Shown here piece after piece: positions 59,889 through 64,000 of a DNA stretch of 64,000 nt. Source of the stretch: Crocinitomicaceae bacterium (GTDB lineage Bacteria > Bacteroidota > Bacteroidia > Flavobacteriales_D > Sanyastnellaceae); assembly GCA_002722795.1 (NCBI GenBank), contig PBMY01000019.1, positions 16,396 to 80,395 of the forward strand, given 5' to 3'. Position 1 is the first letter of the stretch. Every line of letters starts with the position of its first letter. Below the pieces are notes generated by a model. It searched no databases. It saw nothing but the letters and a program-made list of their open reading frames with translations, and had not been told where the DNA came from. A program made the translations under genes and the position numbers.

Positions 59889-61105
59889 TGGTTTATCAAG
59901 AGGCTATAGACGTCCTCTTCACGAAACTACCTATGTTTCAACGTAGCGGTCCAGCAGCATATAAGTCAAATCTTGATGGAACAAAGGCTGTCTGTAAAAT
60001 GCTTGACAATCCAGAAAATGATCTAAAATATGTTCATATAGCCGGCACAAATGGGAAAGGTACAGTTGCTCATATGCTTTCAGCAGTTTTACAAAACTCA
60101 GGGTATAAAGTTGGACTTTTCACTTCACCCCATCTTGTTGATTTCAGAGAGAGAATAAGGATCAACGGCGAAATGATTCCTGAAGAAGAAGTTGTAGAGT
60201 TTGTTGAATCTTTCGAATCAAAATGGGGTTCACCTTCTTTTTTTGAACTCACGTTTGGAATGGCTTTGAGATATTTCAAATCACAACAAGTTGATATTGT
60301 TGTTTTAGAAACTGGAATGGGTGGACATTTGGATAGTACCAATGTTATTCCTAATGCAGAGGTTTGTGTTGTTACAAACATTGGTCTTGACCATCAACAA
60401 TTTTTAGGCGACACGATAAGAGACATTGCTAGAGAAAAAGCAGGAATTTTAAAACATGGGGTTCCTGTTATTTTAGGAAAAATGCGTGCAGAAGCACAAT
60501 CAATTATTCTTGAACAAGCCCTCAAGACTAGCTCAGAAATGCACTACGGCCGCATCGTTCCCAATGGCATTCACGACGATCCAAGTCCTTTCTTTAAAGA
60601 AAACACTGCAACAACATTCGAGACTCTAAGGGTTCTTAAACTTCATGGATGGAATATTGAAGAGGATGATGTAATAAAAGCATTAAATGATTATCGTAAC
60701 ATTTCAGGACAACGAGGTAGGTCAGAAATTCTTGAAGAAAGTGGTAATTATGGAAGTGTATTATTGGATTGCGCACATAATTACGATGGTATTAGTGGTT
60801 TGATTCGTTCACTAGAAGGACTAAAACTTCATATAGTTTTTGGCTCAGTCGGAGATAAAGATTTGGGTTCTATCATGCGTTTATTTCCAAAGACATCTAC
60901 TATGTATTGGTGCTCAGCAGATGTGCCAAGATCTATGGATGTTAAAATCCTTTCTGAATATGGATATCGAGAGGGATTAAAGGGACAGGCATACGATTCT
61001 GTTCAAGACGCATTTGTGGCCGCAAGAATCAAATCATTTAAGAAGAAAAATGAACAAGCACTTATTTGCGGAAGTATTTTTGTTGTTGGTGAGGTTACTT
61101 CATAG
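59888..61105 (+). CDS. folC: Folylpolyglutamate synthase/dihydrofolate synthase
   Basis: Adds glutamate to dihydropteroate and folates, in the cytoplasm. From the ATG at 59888 it has 405 residues with the Walker loop HIAGTNGKGTVAHMLSAVL, SPHLVDFRERIRINGEMI, TFGMALRYFKSQQVDIVVLETGMGGHLDSTNV, TNIGLDHQQFLGDTIRDIAREKAGI, SGQRGRSEIL and LLDCAHNYDGISGL. The track starts at a GTG at 59885; ATG at 59888 shares its A with the tonB TGA and is the more usual junction. FolC at the end of exb-tonB operons is familiar in Bacteroidota, without a known functional link. Confidence 0.95.
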   Translation: MVYQEAIDVLFTKLPMFQRSGPAAYKSNLDGTKAVCKMLDNPENDLKYVHIAGTNGKGTVAHMLSAVLQNSGYKVGLFTSPHLVDFRERIRINGEMIPEEEVVEFVESFESKWGSPSFFELTFGMALRYFKSQQVDIVVLETGMGGHLDSTNVIPNAEVCVVTNIGLDHQQFLGDTIRDIAREKAGILKHGVPVILGKMRAEAQSIILEQALKTSSEMHYGRIVPNGIHDDPSPFFKENTATTFETLRVLKLHGWNIEEDDVIKALNDYRNISGQRGRSEILEESGNYGSVLLDCAHNYDGISGLIRSLEGLKLHIVFGSVGDKDLGSIMRLFPKTSTMYWCSADVPRSMDVKILSEYGYREGLKGQAYDSVQDAFVAARIKSFKKKNEQALICGSIFVVGEVTS

Positions 61106-61224
61106 TGCTAAATACATACTTTCATCCTTCCATTATATTATTATTTTTAGTTATGTCCTGTTACATTCAAATAACTACGATATCTCAATATAGCCTTGTT
61201 AAAGACTTTTTCTTTTAAATAGCT

Positions 61225-61251
61225 ATTACATTTTTGTAATTCCTAGGTTTG
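61225..61251 (+). promoter_or_regulatory. Inverted repeat and -7 box before the TonB-dependent receptor
   Basis: ATTACA-TTTT-TGTAAT (61225-61240) is a perfect 6-base inverted repeat next to the exact -7 element TAGGTTTG (61244-61251), 35 bases before the receptor ATG. The repeat ends 3 bases ahead of the -7 box, where a regulator would block or assist polymerase. No gene is seen in the 181-base gap. Confidence 0.45.
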
Positions 61252-61286
61252 TATCATAAATATTAAGTTTAAAAAAACCGAATGTT

Positions 61287-63275
61287 ATGAGAATTCAAGG
61301 TGTTACGACTTTATTTTTTTCTCTACTTATTTCATTTACCGCTTTTTCGCAAACATCATCTTCTGTTACTGTTGATATTGAAGAAGTTGTGATTTCTTCT
61401 GGACCTAAAAAACTTGACCAAGAAGAGTCACCAAGGTCGATATCAGTCATTAAAGCTGAAGAAATAATTCAATCTTCAGCTGTTTCTATAGGAGAAGTGC
61501 TTGAGACAACTCAAGGTATTGATTATCGTCAAAGAGGAACGATAGGTATTCAAGCCGATTTGAGTCTGAGAGGAGGTTCATTTGAACAAACAGCCTTGTT
61601 ACTTAATGGTGTGCGAATGAGTGCTCCACAAACAGGACATCATCTAATGGATATAACATATGATCCGGAAGATATACATCGAATAGAAGTTGTTCGTGGA
61701 GGTTCTTCCCCTTTCATTGGTATGGGTGCTTTTTCAGGTGCAGTAAATATTATAACTGGTCCGTCACAATCGGATGGATTTTTTGGCACTATTGAAGCGG
61801 GAGGATATGGTTTTTATCGAACTAAGGGGAGAATCGATTTTGGTAAAACGAATATTAGGCATAGAATTTCTTTAAGTAGTTCTAAAACAGACGGTCATAT
61901 CGAAAATACAGATGCTACAATGATGATCGGTTCTTATTCCTCATCTCTGAACACGAATAATGGACTAGTTAAATTTGAAGTGAGTTTTGCAGATAAAAAA
62001 TTTGGAGCTCAAAATTTTTATACACCTGTATACCCTACTCAGTATGAAGAAACAGAAACCTTTCGAGGACAATTATCTTGGGAAAAATCAAAAGAAAATT
62101 TAGATTTATTTGTAGCCGTACATTCCCGTATTCATAATGATATGTTTGAACTTTTTAGAGAGGGAGAAGGTTATTATGAATCGACGACGGATTCACTAAC
62201 ACAGAATGTGTATTTAGTCATGGGAAACGATACTGCTGCGAGCTGGTATACTGCACCAAATAATCACAAGTCTCACACACATGGCTTAACAGCTAATGCG
62301 CTTTACACTAGTAAGTATGGATATACTGCTTTAAGACTTGATGCAAGAAATGAAGCTATCTATAGTAACCTTTTAGGTACTCAAGAGTGGGCGGAAGCGG
62401 GTCTTTTTTCCGGAGACTCAATATTAACAAATGGTGATAGTAGGTTTAATACCGAATTTGCACTTTCCCATAGAGTTGAAAAAGGAGGTTTTTCAGCATC
62501 CTTAACCACAGGACTTTTTAACAGCAGTAGATTTGGCGCTTTTTTTATTCCCGGATTTAATACAACGTTAAAACTTGGTAAGGAAAAATTGTCATCTTAC
62601 TTATTTGCATCTGCTAACAGATCGGTAAGGCAGCCATCGTTTACAGATTTGTATTATTCGATTGGAGGAGCTCAGGGTTCTCAAGACTTAAAATCTGAGT
62701 TGTCTAATAATTATGAAGCTGGATTTAGAATTATATATCAATGGAATTCTGGAGGAAAAATTACTTTGGAAGAATCTATTTTTCGACGAGATGGTAGTAA
62801 TTTAATTGATTGGGTAACATTTGATGACGACGAAGAGCAAACTTATCAAGCGACAAATCTTAGAGAGGTTTCATTTCAAGGATTTGAGTCGTCCATCACA
62901 CTTTCTGATAATAAAATAAGAGGTAGCATTGGCAATTCCCTACAATTATCTTACTGTACTATTAATGCCTCTGAGTTAAGTTCTGGATTTCAGTCAAACT
63001 ATGTTTTGGATTACTTAAAGAGAAAATTAGATATCAAAGGACTTCTATTACTACCTTCTTTCTTTAATCTGTCGGTACGATATTCAATTCAAGAACGAAT
63101 TAATAATCCAACAACTAGCATTTTAAGCTCAACTCTAAGTCGCTCATTTCAAGACGGAAAATTAAATGCTCACGTTAGAATAGATAACGCTTTAAATGCT
63201 CAAATAGTTGATATAGGTAATGTTCAACTCCCGGGACGTTGGTTACGCGCGGGGATAACACTTATGTTAGAATAA
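61287..63275 (+). CDS. TonB-dependent outer-membrane receptor
   Basis: Outer-membrane gated barrel that takes up a substrate by TonB energy. The 662 residues have a signal peptide (about 1-22, FSLLISFTAFSQ), a TonB box-like start (VTVDIEEVVIS), a plug domain with SVIKAEEIIQSSAVSIGEVLETTQGIDYRQRGTIGIQADLSLRG, FEQTALLLNGVRMSAPQTGHH and IHRIEVVRGGSSPFIGMGAFSGAVNIITG, then a beta-barrel ending GNVQLPGRWLRAGITLMLE. The plug resembles BtuB/Cir-like receptors; the substrate (vitamin, siderophore) is unknown and no riboswitch was recognised upstream. It is downstream of exbB-exbD-tonB-folC and followed by a strong terminator. Confidence 0.92.
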   Translation: MRIQGVTTLFFSLLISFTAFSQTSSSVTVDIEEVVISSGPKKLDQEESPRSISVIKAEEIIQSSAVSIGEVLETTQGIDYRQRGTIGIQADLSLRGGSFEQTALLLNGVRMSAPQTGHHLMDITYDPEDIHRIEVVRGGSSPFIGMGAFSGAVNIITGPSQSDGFFGTIEAGGYGFYRTKGRIDFGKTNIRHRISLSSSKTDGHIENTDATMMIGSYSSSLNTNNGLVKFEVSFADKKFGAQNFYTPVYPTQYEETETFRGQLSWEKSKENLDLFVAVHSRIHNDMFELFREGEGYYESTTDSLTQNVYLVMGNDTAASWYTAPNNHKSHTHGLTANALYTSKYGYTALRLDARNEAIYSNLLGTQEWAEAGLFSGDSILTNGDSRFNTEFALSHRVEKGGFSASLTTGLFNSSRFGAFFIPGFNTTLKLGKEKLSSYLFASANRSVRQPSFTDLYYSIGGAQGSQDLKSELSNNYEAGFRIIYQWNSGGKITLEESIFRRDGSNLIDWVTFDDDEEQTYQATNLREVSFQGFESSITLSDNKIRGSIGNSLQLSYCTINASELSSGFQSNYVLDYLKRKLDIKGLLLLPSFFNLSVRYSIQERINNPTTSILSSTLSRSFQDGKLNAHVRIDNALNAQIVDIGNVQLPGRWLRAGITLMLE

Positions 63276-63302
63276 AATAAACCCACTGAGTGGGTTTATT
63301 TT
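63274..63302. terminator. Bidirectional intrinsic terminator between convergent genes
   Basis: AAAATAAACCCAC-TGA-GTGGGTTTATTTT is a perfect 13-bp stem overlapping the receptor stop codon, with an A run on one side and a T run on the other, so it can terminate both the receptor (+) and the cargo gene (-). Confidence 0.88.
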
Positions 63303-63344
63303 TAGTGGACCTAAGTGTCCTTATTTCGAACTTTTTTTGATGGA

Positions 63345-64000
63345 CTATTTTTCGAGTACTAACTTTTTGTTAAGGATTTCATCTTTAGTATTTAACTGTA
63401 GTATATAGATAGCACTTGAATATTGTGATAAATCAATACTTCTATTGAAATTCCCGTTAAAGTCTTTAAGCGATTCACTAAAGATTAATTCACCCGACAC
63501 ATTATGGACTCTTAAATCAATATCTTTCTTTGTATTAGTATTAAATACAATATTAAATATATCATTTGATGGGTTAGGATATATGTTAATTCTTTGCAGA
63601 TTAGAATTTTCTGACTCAATATTAGCTGGAAGACATGGGTCAATAACTGATAAAGCAAATTCTAGTAAAAACTGATATCTGTCAGTATTTGTGCTATTTC
63701 CTATTGAATGAACCAGAGTGTCTTTACCTATTATTCCCAAATCACTATATCTATTTTGAATTATAATTCCATAATTAGGATCATGAATGTCTGGATTAAT
63801 TGAATCTGAGGAGCATCCTGGTTCTCGCTTATATACAAAGAAAATATTCGGGGATTGTTCCGTTACATCGTTGGGAGGGTGCCAAAACGTGGAATCTCCC
63901 CAAGCTCCTGAAGGTAGTGCATTATACATGTAGAGCCCTTTTATACCAGGGTCATTTCTATGTGCTTCTTTCCAACTTAAAACAGTTCCTCTTGAGGAAC
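63345..64000 (-). CDS. T9SS cargo protein with type A sorting domain (partial, runs off the right edge)
   Basis: The 3' end of a secreted protein. The track's ATG at 63929 is not the real start: the frame stays open to the window end, reading SSRGTVLSWKEAHRNDPGIKGLY just before it, so the N-terminus lies beyond position 64000. The visible 218 or so residues end in a type A C-terminal sorting domain (about the last 80 residues): INIYPNPSNDIFNIVFNT, DLRVHNVSGELIFSESL, and SSAIYILQLNTKDEILNKKLVLEK. PorU would cleave this signal. The domain before it (DPNYGIIIQNRYSDLGIIG) is not recognised. It shares a terminator with the receptor gene. Confidence 0.88.
   Translation of the reverse strand, partial: SSRGTVLSWKEAHRNDPGIKGLYMYNALPSGAWGDSTFWHPPNDVTEQSPNIFFVYKREPGCSSDSINPDIHDPNYGIIIQNRYSDLGIIGKDTLVHSIGNSTNTDRYQFLLEFALSVIDPCLPANIESENSNLQRINIYPNPSNDIFNIVFNTNTKKDIDLRVHNVSGELIFSESLKDFNGNFNRSIDLSQYSSAIYILQLNTKDEILNKKLVLEK

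Noticed and set aside
61106-61286. Cobalamin or other riboswitch before the TonB-dependent receptor
   Set aside because: The 181 AT-rich bases lack the conserved B12-box core and have only a small inverted repeat; too short for the usual element.

Overview
The window is a chromosomal segment of a Bacteroidota bacterium, most likely a marine member of the Flavobacteriales. The evidence is gliding/type IX secretion (T9SS) genes (gldD, gldE, gldJ, a PorP/SprF homologue, porU, porV, porX), T9SS C-terminal sorting domains, promoters of the Bacteroidota type (TAnnTTTG at -7), rarity of Shine-Dalgarno sequences, and typical gene orders such as ssb-gldE-gldD and clpP-clpX. The DNA is AT-rich and densely coding, with many ATGA-type overlaps. 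I see no rRNA, CRISPR array, insertion sequence, prophage or integrase. It reads as core genome.

Layout. 1-10.1 kb (minus): one long run from ssb through gldE, gldD, coaX, an outer-membrane protein, a TPR protein, lptC, a 71-aa membrane protein, a second CNNM/CBS protein and a PpiD-like chaperone; the theme is envelope biogenesis and gliding. 10.2-12.9 kb (plus): HU-like protein, TPR protein, a 30-residue very basic protein resembling mS38, and RNase G/E. 12.9-17.5 kb: HD phosphohydrolase, porX, tsaE and alanine dehydrogenase. 17.5-23.6 kb (minus): mutS, clpX, clpP, trigger factor and tRNA-Leu(UAG). 23.9-28.7 kb: efp with a possible overlapping upstream ORF, a polysaccharide pair (O-antigen ligase-like and Wzz-like), a divergent glycosyltransferase and rnhB. 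28.7-34.3 kb: a 1339-aa secreted mosaic protein, a lipoprotein and a LuxE-like enzyme. 34.3-36.9 kb: tyrS and murF. 37-45.1 kb: the T9SS locus gldJ, sprF-like, porU, porV. 45.1-53 kb: ispF, a DUF4956/VTC pair, pdhA-E2, recG and an unknown membrane-anchored protein. 53-64 kb: acyl-CoA dehydrogenase, anmK, amino-acid dehydrogenase, nhaD, exbB-exbD-tonB-folC, a TonB-dependent receptor and a T9SS cargo protein cut by the right edge.

How the genes fit together: PorU (sortase), PorV (shuttle), PorX (regulator), GldJ and the SprF-like protein are parts of one secretion and gliding machine; the partial cargo at the right edge carries its sorting signal, and the 1339-aa protein is probably exported too but ends in a different tail. 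ExbB/ExbD/TonB energise receptors such as the one encoded just downstream. ClpP, ClpX and trigger factor form a protein-quality block.

Most open to discovery are the mosaic protein and its C-terminal tail, a perfectly palindromic two-way promoter, the strong-SD small ORF overlapping efp, the 30-aa ribosomal-protein-like gene, the paralogous CNNM genes enclosing the coaX-lptC block, and repeated cases where the -7 box lies so close to the start codon that almost leaderless mRNAs are predicted. All functional calls come from reading the sequence and remembered family features; no search was run.
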